Below, one piece after another: positions 18,966 through 26,438 of a DNA stretch of 64,000 nt. Position 1 is the stretch's first letter. The number at the start of each line of letters is the position of its first letter. The DNA comes from Polynucleobacter sp. JS-JIR-II-50 (GTDB taxonomy: Bacteria > Pseudomonadota > Gammaproteobacteria > Burkholderiales > Burkholderiaceae): positions 806,001-870,000 of the forward strand of contig NZ_CP061307.1 of assembly GCF_018687895.1 (NCBI RefSeq), in the 5' to 3' direction. The translations under genes and the position numbers were made by a program. The notes below the pieces were generated by a model. It had not been told where the DNA came from. It ran no database searches and saw only the letters and a list, made by a program, of their open reading frames with translations.

Positions 18966-19916
18966 CTATTTAACACCTTTACCTATAAGTACACCGTCAA
19001 CAACTGAGCCATACAGGTTTACGCCATCATCAGCATGGAATCTTTTGCGAGTTTTTTCAATATCCCCATCAATTATGCGTGGGTCTTGGGGGCGTTCATG
19101 CATATTTATAAAAGCAGCAACATCCCAGGACTCCACGTCGGTTAAGGTTTCGCCTCGACCTAAAGGCATATTGTGTTGTATGAATCCAGCCGCAGTATTG
19201 ATGCGATGCATGCCTGCTCCCCAGTTATAAGAATTCTTACCCCAGAGAGGAGGGAAAACATAGGTTGCTCCCACTTTTTGTCCTTCGCCGTTTGATCCGT
19301 GGCAGATTTGGCATTGCTTTTCATAAACCACTTTTCCACGAGCAATGTCATAACCACCTTTAGGGGGAGGAGGTTCATCGAAACCTCGTCCTGGGAGTGC
19401 TTTTCCAACAGGCGCACCAGTTGATAGCCAATAAGAATAAGCCGTTAGGGCTAAGATAACTTCACTATCAGCTGACGGCGGAGTTCCGTTCATACTGAAG
19501 GTAAAGCAACCTTGAAGCCTCTCGGCATAGGTATTCACTTTATTATTTTTCTTGCGGTAAGCAGGATACATAGGATACGCAGCCCACATTGGAGAAGAAT
19601 TTGCAAGACGCCCTCTATCAATATGACAATTCACGCAATTCATCTCATTGCCAACGAATTGGGGTGCCAGTGCTTTTGTATTTACAAAGATAGCCTCTCC
19701 GCGCCGAACTAATTCGCCAAAGGCATTATTTTGTAATTCGGAGTCTGATGGGGGAATGAAGTATTGTGTTTTTCCAACCTTGTGGGTATTTGAGGGAATT
19801 TGGGATTGATCCTCTAGTTTTGACTTGTCCACTGCAAACGTACCTGGTGAGCTAAGGAGCAGGCATAAGGCTACTAAACTGCCAATTGAAATTTTCATAG
19901 TTGTATTTTTATTCAT
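18966..19916 (-). CDS. tsdA: Dihaem thiosulfate dehydrogenase TsdA
   Basis: A 316-residue exported dihaem cytochrome that oxidises two thiosulfates to tetrathionate, or reverses the reaction. A signal peptide spans about 1-28. Haem motifs are CVNCH (94-98) and CQICH (202-206). Cys137 in ERLQGCFTFSMNG matches the cysteine that ligates the active-site haem in characterised TsdA, which separates TsdA from ordinary dihaem cytochromes. The start at 19916 is backed by AAGGAC upstream; an in-frame ATG six codons later is less favoured. It follows tsdB by 14 bases, the tsdBA order seen in several sulfur oxidisers. Confidence 0.9.
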   Translation of the reverse strand: MNKNTTMKISIGSLVALCLLLSSPGTFAVDKSKLEDQSQIPSNTHKVGKTQYFIPPSDSELQNNAFGELVRRGEAIFVNTKALAPQFVGNEMNCVNCHIDRGRLANSSPMWAAYPMYPAYRKKNNKVNTYAERLQGCFTFSMNGTPPSADSEVILALTAYSYWLSTGAPVGKALPGRGFDEPPPPKGGYDIARGKVVYEKQCQICHGSNGEGQKVGATYVFPPLWGKNSYNWGAGMHRINTAAGFIQHNMPLGRGETLTDVESWDVAAFINMHERPQDPRIIDGDIEKTRKRFHADDGVNLYGSVVDGVLIGKGVK

Positions 19917-19930
19917 GCGATGTCCTTAAA

Positions 19931-20665
19931 TTACCTGAGCCTGTGCTGGGATTCATCAAAAGGTTCTGTTGCATCGCCCAAATTTCCAAAGTACTCCGAA
20001 ACAGCTTTAATTTGCGCATCAGTAAGGCTGGCGGCTATATGTTGCATTAACCCATTGGGATCATTGCTTCTCGTAGGTGGTACCCCCTTTTTATTGGCAG
20101 CAGTGGGCTTTTCTGCCTTCCAGGCCTTAAGTTGATTTTCTAGGTACAACGGAGATTGACCGGCCAATGGAGGGAAAGAATCACCAACACCAACGCCGTC
20201 TGGACCATGACATAAAGTGCATTCAGGAATATTTTTACTCCATTCGCCACGCAGAGCAATCCATGCGCCAGTACCGGGAACGGGGAGTCCGGTTTGTTTA
20301 GTATTTACATTAACTTTTGGTCGCTTAGAGTAAGCATTAGCCACTGCAATAATTTCCTCGTTTGTTAGTGCTGAAGAAATGCCTTGCATCAGAGAATTTT
20401 TTCGACTGCCTGACTTAAAGTCATATAGTTGCTTTTCAATGTACGCTGCAGGTAATCCTGCAAGCCGCGGAAATCCCGCTGATGGCATGCCTTTGCCATC
20501 TGGGGCATGGCAACTAATACAGGGCATCGCAGCAGGATTTGCTCCACCATGAACCATGATCGTTTCACCGTCTAAGGCAAACGAAAGAGTTGGCATGATC
20601 ATGCATAAGTACGCGATGTACTTTGAGGTGCGTATAAATAGTGTAGATGTCATGTTCATTATCAA
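19931..20665 (-). CDS. tsdB: Dihaem cytochrome c4-like electron acceptor TsdB
   Basis: A 244-residue exported cytochrome of the c4 family with two similar halves. Haems are CISCH (49-53) and CTLCH (149-153), each followed by the Gly-rich GKG or GVG segment and a later Met (SLMQG, GLMQH) that is the likely sixth ligand. TsdB is known as the electron acceptor encoded just before tsdA in some bacteria, and this gene has exactly that position. The start is uncertain: ATG triplets occur at codons 1, 3 and 5 and no clear ribosome site precedes them. The signal peptide probably ends near residue 30. Confidence 0.85.
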   Translation of the reverse strand: MIMNMTSTLFIRTSKYIAYLCMIMPTLSFALDGETIMVHGGANPAAMPCISCHAPDGKGMPSAGFPRLAGLPAAYIEKQLYDFKSGSRKNSLMQGISSALTNEEIIAVANAYSKRPKVNVNTKQTGLPVPGTGAWIALRGEWSKNIPECTLCHGPDGVGVGDSFPPLAGQSPLYLENQLKAWKAEKPTAANKKGVPPTRSNDPNGLMQHIAASLTDAQIKAVSEYFGNLGDATEPFDESQHRLR

Positions 20666-20704
20666 AATCAGAAAGACTCAATTGGTGGAATAGCGCGACC
20701 CATG

Positions 20705-20728
20705 TTGGGAATAAATCATCATTCCCAA
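20705..20728. promoter_or_regulatory. Inverted repeat in the tsdBA / five-haem divergent region
   Basis: A perfect 8-base inverted repeat TTGGGAAT-N8-ATTCCCAA. It sits 40 bases upstream of tsdB and about 170 bases upstream of the five-haem gene. Spacing by about one and a half helical turns fits a dimeric regulator; it could also form a hairpin in a transcript. The binding protein is unknown. Confidence 0.4.
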
Positions 20729-20804
20729 GGATTTCAACGGACCTTGTAATTGTGCATGAGTTTATTTTCAATTTGCTATCTTGAGACTTAAAAACAAACT
20801 AGAT

Positions 20805-20818
20805 TTGATCTATGTCAA
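20805..20818. promoter_or_regulatory. FNR-type box in the tsdBA / five-haem divergent region
   Basis: TTGAT-CTAT-GTCAA matches the FNR consensus TTGAT-N4-ATCAA at nine of ten defined bases. It lies about 80 bases before the five-haem gene and 140 bases before tsdB. The FNR-like regulator encoded at 17027 has the ETISR recognition residues needed for this sequence. Confidence 0.55.
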
Positions 20819-20832
20819 GTTGCCGATATGGG

Positions 20833-20856
20833 TTTACCCCATACTGAGTGGGTAAA
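20833..20856 (+). promoter_or_regulatory. Inverted repeat before the five-haem gene
   Basis: TTTACCC and GGGTAAA form a 7-base inverted repeat with a 10-base gap, about 40 bases before the start codon. It may be an operator or a hairpin in the 5' leader. No further evidence for either. Confidence 0.25.
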
Positions 20857-20896
20857 GAGCAATTGGACTCATTGCGATCAAGATACTCAGGGCTAT

Positions 20897-22918
20897 ATGA
20901 TGCGATTCTTTAAGACTATTATTTTTTGTGTTGCATTTAGCCATAGTTTTTTCTCCTTCGCAGTGGACAATTCGAGCTCAACAGAGTCTTCCATAAAGCG
21001 GGGTGAATATTTATCGCACCTTGGCGACTGTGTTGCATGTCATACCGAAAAGGGTGGCAAAGTAATGGCTGGTGGCTTGGAGCTAAAAACACCTTTCGGC
21101 GCATTGTATTCAACAAACATTACGCCTGATAAAAAGACTGGAATTGGTGGGTATAGTTTTGAACAATTCGATAAGGCTATGAGAAGGGGTGTTACCGCTG
21201 ATGGCCATAATTTATATCCCGCTATGCCGTACCCATCCTATTCAAAAATGTCTGTCGAGGATATGCAGTCACTCTATCAGCATCTAATGCATGGTGTATT
21301 GCCCGTAGAAAAAGTGAATATCCAAAGTCAGATGAAATGGCCATACAACATGCGTTGGGGCCTAAGCTTTTGGAATATTCTCTTTGGCGGCAGTAAGCCT
21401 TATCAACCAGAGGCAAGTCAAACCCAACAATGGAATCGTGGTGCATATATTGTTCAAGGCATGGGTCATTGTGGGTCGTGTCATACCCCTAGAGGTCTTT
21501 TGTTCCAAGAAAAGGCAATGAGTCAGGCCGGATCAAATGGTAAGTATTTTTTGTCTGGATCTACGGTTGATAGTTGGCATGCAGTGAATCTCCGTAATTT
21601 ATGGACGCCACCAGAAATCGTAGCGTTCCTGAAAACTGGTAGAAATCAACATGCAACCGCATATGGAACAATGACTGAAGTCATTGGTTTAAGCACACAA
21701 CATTTCACTGATGAAGATCTTACTGCAATTGCTGTGTATCTTAAATCACTGAGTCTAGACGAGAGCAATCAGGCCCAGCCAATAATAGCTTTGGAAAAAT
21801 CGCAGCTATATAAGTCTAAAAATGGTTTGGCTTATGTGCAATTTTGTTCCACCTGTCATCGAAATGACGGGAAAGGGGTTTCAAAGATATTTCCTCCTTT
21901 GGCTGGTAACAAATCAATTCTTTCTGACGACCCAACTTCAGTAATTCACGTTGTTTTGAGCGGTTGGAAATCAGCGGCAACAAAAACAAACCATCGCATC
22001 GTTGGTATGCCCGAATATGGTTCACTCGGAGATGAGGAGTTGGCGGGAATTATTACCTTCATACGTTCTTCATGGGGGAATTCTGCACCTGAGGTTTCAG
22101 TTAATCAGGTTAAGGCAGTTCGGGCACAGCTAAATTTAACTTCACAAGATAGCTCTAAATTTGTAACGCCTCGATTTTCAAATATGCTAGAAAAATCAAA
22201 CTCAGGGCAGCTGGTTTACGGTATGCGCCTAATGGCAGAGACGGGTACTTTGCTTCCTGATCACGTTGGCAACAGCCTTAACTGCAGTAGCTGCCATACC
22301 AATGCTGGAACTGTAGCGAATGCATCCCCATTTGTTGGTGTAGCGGCACAGTTTCCTGCTTATGCCCCACGCGCGGGAAAAATCATTGATCTTGAGGATC
22401 GAATTAATGGATGCTTTAAACGATCGATGAACGGTAAGGCGTTAGAAAAGGATTCGGCTGAAATGAAGGCAATGGTCGCCTACATGAAGTGGGTTAACGG
22501 GCCTTATAAAAAGGATGAGCAGATTCCAGGAAGAGGTATTGGGAAAATTGATAAAACGCTACTCCCAAATATTGAAAATGGCAGGGTGATTTACCAAGCG
22601 CAATGTGCTGTTTGCCATGGGTCTAATGGAGAAGGCGTAAAACAATCTGATGGTCGGTATGTGTTTCCAATGGTGTGGGGTGATGAGTCCTTCAATTTAG
22701 GCGCTGGAATGGCGCGCACTTTTACTGCTGCGGCATTTATCAAGCAAAACATGCCGATGGGTCACAACACCAAATTTCCTTTAGGGCAGGGAGGTAGTTT
22801 AGGTGATCAGGAAGCTCTTGATGTTGCTGAGTACTTTGCTCATATGGCTCGCCCAGACTTTATTGGTAAGGATAAGGACTGGCCTAATGGCGGCAAGCCC
22901 AAAGATGCGCGCTATTAA
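20897..22918 (+). CDS. Five-haem cytochrome c with C-terminal TsdA-like domain
   Basis: A 673-residue exported protein with five haem motifs: CVACH (45-49), CGSCH (192-196), CSTCH (317-321), CSSCH (463-467) and CAVCH (570-574). The first three, with LGDCVACHTEKGG, NITPDKKTGIGGYS and GHCGSCHTPRG, match the three-haem cytochrome subunit of membrane alcohol/gluconate dehydrogenases. The last two with Cys506 in INGCFKRSMNG match TsdA, including its haem-ligating cysteine. The frame opens at 20828, but ATG at 20897 (or 20900) starts a clean signal peptide and has AGGG upstream. It looks like a thiosulfate dehydrogenase with built-in electron acceptor. Activity is inference. Confidence 0.85.
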   Translation: MMRFFKTIIFCVAFSHSFFSFAVDNSSSTESSIKRGEYLSHLGDCVACHTEKGGKVMAGGLELKTPFGALYSTNITPDKKTGIGGYSFEQFDKAMRRGVTADGHNLYPAMPYPSYSKMSVEDMQSLYQHLMHGVLPVEKVNIQSQMKWPYNMRWGLSFWNILFGGSKPYQPEASQTQQWNRGAYIVQGMGHCGSCHTPRGLLFQEKAMSQAGSNGKYFLSGSTVDSWHAVNLRNLWTPPEIVAFLKTGRNQHATAYGTMTEVIGLSTQHFTDEDLTAIAVYLKSLSLDESNQAQPIIALEKSQLYKSKNGLAYVQFCSTCHRNDGKGVSKIFPPLAGNKSILSDDPTSVIHVVLSGWKSAATKTNHRIVGMPEYGSLGDEELAGIITFIRSSWGNSAPEVSVNQVKAVRAQLNLTSQDSSKFVTPRFSNMLEKSNSGQLVYGMRLMAETGTLLPDHVGNSLNCSSCHTNAGTVANASPFVGVAAQFPAYAPRAGKIIDLEDRINGCFKRSMNGKALEKDSAEMKAMVAYMKWVNGPYKKDEQIPGRGIGKIDKTLLPNIENGRVIYQAQCAVCHGSNGEGVKQSDGRYVFPMVWGDESFNLGAGMARTFTAAAFIKQNMPMGHNTKFPLGQGGSLGDQEALDVAEYFAHMARPDFIGKDKDWPNGGKPKDARY

Positions 22919-23005
22919 TTGGTGGCATCCATCTGTAATTGAGGGCCATTTATTAAAATCTTGATTGCAGATGTCCAAACCATAAAGATCTGAATCTACT
23001 ATTTA

Positions 23006-23019
23006 TTGATGTGGATCAA
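23006..23019. promoter_or_regulatory. Perfect FNR-type box before the YeeE/BigR operon
   Basis: TTGAT-GTGG-ATCAA is a full match to the FNR consensus. Its centre lies about 72 bases before the transcription start predicted from the promoter at 23050-23078, close to the -71.5 position used by class I FNR/CRP activation. The likely binder is the FNR-like protein encoded at 17027. Confidence 0.65.
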
Positions 23020-23049
23020 ATTTGCCCCCTGTTATCGGTCCTAGTAGGC

Positions 23050-23102
23050 TTGACATACCAATTCTAATTAAATAATATATAATAAAATATATTATTTAAT
23101 TA
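23050..23102 (+). promoter_or_regulatory. Promoter overlapped by an AT-only palindrome (BigR-type operator)
   Basis: TTGACA (23050-23055, full -35 consensus) and TAATAT (23073-23078) are separated by 17 bases. A perfect inverted repeat with 16-base arms, 23065-23080 and 23087-23102, and a six-base gap covers the -10 and the likely start point. Every base of the arms is A or T. Occupancy would block RNA polymerase. BigR/SqrR/YgaV-type ArsR repressors use AT-rich palindromes at this kind of position, and such a gene (26104) lies in the operon driven by this promoter. Confidence 0.75.
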
Positions 23103-23121
23103 TTAAATGAGGTCTACCAAG

Positions 23122-23649
23122 ATGGTTAATAAAGTAGCATTGGCTAAACCAGCGCCATATATGAACCCGCTTTTAGCGGGAATTCTTTTGGGGATGGTTC
23201 TATTAGCGACATTTGTGGTCACTGGACATGGACTTGGAGCAACAGGCTTTACGACACGCTTAACTGCATGGGTTGGAATGTATGTCGCACCTGTTGCAAC
23301 AAATTCAAATAATTACTTGGGAGGAATGATTGAAGAAGGTAAGCCATTAAATGCATGGATTACTTGGCAAGTCATGGGCGTAGCTCTCGGAGCACTTGCA
23401 TCTGCATTTTTTGCGCACAGAATTCAATTCAAGATGGATGGCGCAAAGTTTTTAGGCGGATCTAAGCGTCCATGGACAGCTCTTTTTGGTGGCGCGCTTG
23501 CAGGCTTTGGTGCAAGGGTTGCGGCAGGATGTACTAGTGGCCTAGGCTTATCTGGTGCCGCGGTGCTAAGTTTGGCTGGATTTACATTCCTGGGAACATT
23601 CTTTGCGGTAGGTTTATTGACAAGCCTTTTCTTGAAAGAGGAGAAATGA
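23122..23649 (+). CDS. YeeE/YedE family transporter, first half (PmpA-like)
   Basis: A 175-residue inner-membrane protein with about four helices and the conserved AGCTSGLGLSG segment, whose cysteine is thought to relay thiosulfate or sulfane sulfur in TsuA-type transporters. ATG at 23122 is preferred to 23107 because GAGG lies nine bases before it and the earlier ATG directly abuts the operator. The second half is encoded two bases after its stop. The pair is the PmpAB-like split form of the YeeE/YedE (DUF395) family. The substrate is inferred. Confidence 0.85.
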   Translation: MVNKVALAKPAPYMNPLLAGILLGMVLLATFVVTGHGLGATGFTTRLTAWVGMYVAPVATNSNNYLGGMIEEGKPLNAWITWQVMGVALGALASAFFAHRIQFKMDGAKFLGGSKRPWTALFGGALAGFGARVAAGCTSGLGLSGAAVLSLAGFTFLGTFFAVGLLTSLFLKEEK

Positions 23650-23650
23650 G

Positions 23651-24217
23651 ATGAGTGAAATTCTTTCAGGGCTCCTATTAGGGGCTGGATTTGGTTTTGT
23701 ATTGGAGCGTGCCGGTTTTGGTAATCCAAATAAATTAACTGGTCAATTTCGTTTAACTGATTGGTCTGTGTTTAAGGTGATGTTCACTGCCATTGTTTTT
23801 GCGGCTGTGGGGCTATTGATTTTGGAGCGATTTGGGTTTGTTGATGCTGGCAGTTTATTCGTGCCGCCGGCATTTCTGGGGGCTGCTGCCTTGGGCGGGG
23901 CTTTGGTTGGGGCTGGTTTTGCTATTGGTGGCTATTGTCCGGGAACCTCTGTGGTGGGGTTGATGTCTGGACGCATTGATGCGGCGATATTTCTACTTGG
24001 TTTATTGCTTGGTACGGTGCTATTTGCTGGAATTTACCCAACTATCGAGTTCGTAACGACTTTAGGCGAGTATGCAAAAGCAGATGCATTGCCTGATGCT
24101 TTCAATATCTCGAGCTTATCTATTGATATTGGCATGATCGTTGCTGCAATCGTTGTATTTATCTTGGGCTCTTGGATGGAAAGGAAATCTAAAGGCCCTG
24201 TGAGTTCACAAGTTTAA
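23651..24217 (+). CDS. YeeE/YedE family transporter, second half (PmpB-like)
   Basis: A 188-residue inner-membrane protein with about five helices. GFVLERAGFGNPNKLTGQF near the N-terminus and the conserved IGGYCPGTSVVGL segment (cysteine near residue 98) mark the second half of the YeeE/YedE family. An identical arrangement of two half-size proteins is repeated at 40598-41477 in the sox cluster. Probably forms a heterodimer with the preceding gene product to pass thiosulfate or persulfide sulfur inward. Confidence 0.85.
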   Translation: MSEILSGLLLGAGFGFVLERAGFGNPNKLTGQFRLTDWSVFKVMFTAIVFAAVGLLILERFGFVDAGSLFVPPAFLGAAALGGALVGAGFAIGGYCPGTSVVGLMSGRIDAAIFLLGLLLGTVLFAGIYPTIEFVTTLGEYAKADALPDAFNISSLSIDIGMIVAAIVVFILGSWMERKSKGPVSSQV

Positions 24218-24235
24218 TTTTTCAAAAGGAAAGAT

Positions 24236-24469
24236 ATGTCTAAGAAATCTTCAGTAGCTGCATTGGCAATGGCCCTAGCTGGTATAGCATCAGCTCCACT
24301 CGCCCATTCGGCAGACGCCCCTGCGAATCCGGCAAGTGCGGAGCAAAAGAATCCCTGTGGTCCTAAAAAAGAAGCTACCAATCCTTGTGGCCCAGCTAAG
24401 AAGAAAGCAGCAAACCCATGTGGACCTGCAAATCCTTGCGGCCCCAAAAAGCGTAAAGCTGCAGAGTAA
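24236..24469 (+). CDS. Small exported protein with four NPCGP repeats
   Basis: A 77-residue product with a signal peptide (about 1-26, ending AHSA) and a lysine-rich mature part of about 50 residues carrying NPCGP four times, cysteines at 41, 51, 62 and 68. Spacers are variable (KKEAT, AKKKAA, A). There is no CxxC or CxxCH, so simple haem or ferredoxin use is excluded. Exposed cysteines in a basic flexible peptide could hold metal ions or persulfide sulfur, or be modified after translation; none of this can be decided from sequence. An AAGGAAAG ribosome site precedes ATG. It lies within the BigR-regulated operon. Confidence 0.85.
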   Translation: MSKKSSVAALAMALAGIASAPLAHSADAPANPASAEQKNPCGPKKEATNPCGPAKKKAANPCGPANPCGPKKRKAAE

Positions 24470-24478
24470 TTTTCAAAA

Positions 24479-25105
24479 ATGCTTACCCAATCTAATCTCT
24501 GGCTAGCCGCTCAAGAGCTGGCAAATATTCAGATGCGTTATGCAGACACTGGCCGCACTCTGAATGAGGCTGCTTTAGGCGGTGCAAGAGATTTTATGGA
24601 GTGGCAGCATTACCCAAATAATGATTTGGCTGATGAGCAAAGTGGGTATGAGTTTTATTACCACGCCCATTCCGCTGATGAAATGCCTCGTGAGGAGCAT
24701 GGGCACTTTCATGTAATTAAACGAGAAAGTAATACGTTTCATCATCTTATTGCCATTGCCTTAAATCAACGAGGTTTGCCGGTGCGTCTATTTACCACCA
24801 ATCAGTGGGTAACTGGCGAGGAAATGGCTGAATCAAAGCTTGCCATTAAGTCCCTTGAAGAATTTCGGATGGTAGTTAAGGGTCGCATGGCTCCAGTTGC
24901 TAAGTGGGTGGGCGCATTGATTCAGTTATTTGCTGTCGAGATTGACGAATTGATTTTAGGGCGAGATCAAAAGATTGCGCAGCTAGCGGCTAATCGAGGA
25001 GATCGAGAGCTGGTCCTGAATTCTAGAAAGCATCACGTATTAACGGAGTGCAAGATAGATTTGATGGAGCGTCTTTCTGAGCATTTATCAGTTGTAAATT
25101 CATAG
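24479..25105 (+). CDS. Uncharacterised cytoplasmic protein (DUF6969-like)
   Basis: A 208-residue protein without signal or membrane segments. A histidine-rich stretch (EFYYHAHSADEMPREEHGHFHVI, here cited in parts: YYHAHSADE at about 59-67 and EEHGHFHV at about 72-79) followed by NTFHHLIAIA could bind a metal. Residues 100-130 (LPVRLFTTNQWVTGEEM) look like a conserved core. I associate it from memory with the uncharacterised DUF6969 family; no function is known to me. It starts nine bases after the NPCGP gene and precedes the rhodanese gene by 10 bases, so the three are expected to act together. Confidence 0.75.
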   Translation: MLTQSNLWLAAQELANIQMRYADTGRTLNEAALGGARDFMEWQHYPNNDLADEQSGYEFYYHAHSADEMPREEHGHFHVIKRESNTFHHLIAIALNQRGLPVRLFTTNQWVTGEEMAESKLAIKSLEEFRMVVKGRMAPVAKWVGALIQLFAVEIDELILGRDQKIAQLAANRGDRELVLNSRKHHVLTECKIDLMERLSEHLSVVNS

Positions 25106-25115
25106 AGGAGTGGAA

Positions 25116-26093
25116 ATGAAAAAGATCCAATGGTTTTTAGTAATTGCATTAGCGGCATTAACAACTTTAGCTCACGCAATTAATTTGCCTGGCCCCGTTG
25201 TAAGCGCTGATTGGCTGACTAATAATATGTCTGAAGTCCAGATTATTGAAGTCAGAACTGATTTGGCAAGCTACCTCAGGAACCCAGAATTTGATACTGA
25301 CAAAAAAACGGGTAAAAAATCCTTGGTAGAAGTCGGTGGCCATATTACGAATTCCTCTCTCCTAGACTTCAAAAAAGTGCGCGTAGAACGTCTCGTAGAT
25401 GGTAAAAAAATTAAGTTTCTGATTCCAGAAAAAGCGGACTTTGAGAAGTTGGTTCAATCTTTGGGTATCAATTCTGATAAGCCAATTATTCTCGTGCCTA
25501 TTGGACAAGATATGTCTGATATTGATGAAGCCCTAAGAACCTATTGGTCGTTTAAGGTGTATGGCGAAGATCAAGTTGCCGTATTGGATGGTGGTATTGC
25601 CGGTTGGTTAAGCGAAGGGCGTGAATTTACTATAGCCAGTTCGCAAAAAACTGCTGGCAACTGGGCATCAAAGGCCTATCGCAAGGATTTGATTGCCAGT
25701 TCGGATGATGTGGCTGCTGCTTCTAAAGCGGGTAAGCCGCAGCTATTGGATGCCCGTCAGCCTGCTCAATATTTGGGCCTTACAAAACGTCCAGATGTTG
25801 TGACTTTTGGCCATATTGCTCATTCAAAAGAATTGGCGCCCGAATTATTGGCAAAGCCAAGTAATGGTGCATTGTATTTCTGGCAGAAAAATACTTATGA
25901 CGCATTAATGGCGGCTAATGGTTTAAGCATCAAAGGACCAACTATTGCGTATTGCAATACTGGCCATTTGGCAGCTGGAGGCTGGTTTGTCATGTCTGAA
26001 TTAGTGGGCAATAAATCAACTAAGTTATATGACGGCTCCCTATATCTTTGGACTCTTGAGGGTCGTCCTTTGGTCGGTATGCCATTAAATTAA
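25116..26093 (+). CDS. Periplasmic two-domain sulfurtransferase (rhodanese)
   Basis: A 325-residue exported protein of the thiosulfate/mercaptopyruvate sulfurtransferase type. The signal peptide spans about 1-21 (LTTLAHA). The N-terminal rhodanese domain (about 25-185) lacks the catalytic cysteine (VPIGQDMSD at the loop). The C-terminal domain (about 195-325) carries Cys280 in IAYCNTGHLAAGG. ATG at 25116 has GAGGAG just upstream and is preferred to GTG at 25110. The inactive-active domain pair is normal for the family. The CNTGH loop differs from the CRxGxT of SseA, so the substrate is open. Confidence 0.9.
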   Translation: MKKIQWFLVIALAALTTLAHAINLPGPVVSADWLTNNMSEVQIIEVRTDLASYLRNPEFDTDKKTGKKSLVEVGGHITNSSLLDFKKVRVERLVDGKKIKFLIPEKADFEKLVQSLGINSDKPIILVPIGQDMSDIDEALRTYWSFKVYGEDQVAVLDGGIAGWLSEGREFTIASSQKTAGNWASKAYRKDLIASSDDVAAASKAGKPQLLDARQPAQYLGLTKRPDVVTFGHIAHSKELAPELLAKPSNGALYFWQKNTYDALMAANGLSIKGPTIAYCNTGHLAAGGWFVMSELVGNKSTKLYDGSLYLWTLEGRPLVGMPLN

Positions 26094-26103
26094 TTATTTC
26101 AAC

Positions 26104-26421
26104 ATGAACACACTCGATATCAATATCAACCTCAAAAAGATGCAAGCATCAGCAGATGATGCTTGCCGTTTAATGAAGGTTCTCTCCAATCGAGATCGCA
26201 TGATGTTGCTTTGTCAGATTGGCCAGGGTGAAAAATGTGTAAGTGAGCTTGAGGAATGTCTCGATATTCACCAGCCAACTCTTTCGCAGCAATTAACGGT
26301 ATTGCGCAATGAAAAGCTGGTGGAGACTAGAAGGGAGGGTAAGCAAATTTATTACTCTCTTTCGAGTCATGTAGCTTTAGCTGTAATGGATGTGTTGTAT
26401 CAAAATTACTGCAGTAAATAA
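26104..26421 (+). CDS. bigR: ArsR-family repressor of BigR/SqrR type
   Basis: A 105-residue winged-helix repressor. The recognition helix QPTLSQQLTVLR and wing ETRREGKQIYYSL closely resemble BigR. The two sensing cysteines of that group are present: Cys37 in LLCQIGQGE and Cys103 in the C-terminal QNYCSK. In characterised members these form a disulfide or tetrasulfide bridge when persulfide is present, releasing DNA. Extra cysteines stand at 21, 45 and 52. The AT-only palindrome over the operon promoter at 23065-23102 is the likely binding site, giving negative autoregulation. The gene symbol reflects type, not proven orthology. Confidence 0.88.
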   Translation: MNTLDININLKKMQASADDACRLMKVLSNRDRMMLLCQIGQGEKCVSELEECLDIHQPTLSQQLTVLRNEKLVETRREGKQIYYSLSSHVALAVMDVLYQNYCSK

Positions 26422-26438
26422 CCAAAAGGGGTCTTAAT

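Noticed and set aside
24214..24447. Antisense open frame with GPQG-type repeats opposite the NPCGP gene
   Set aside because: It is the mirror of the NPCGP repeats. The plus-strand frame has a ribosome site, a signal peptide and a place in an operon; the antisense frame has none of these.
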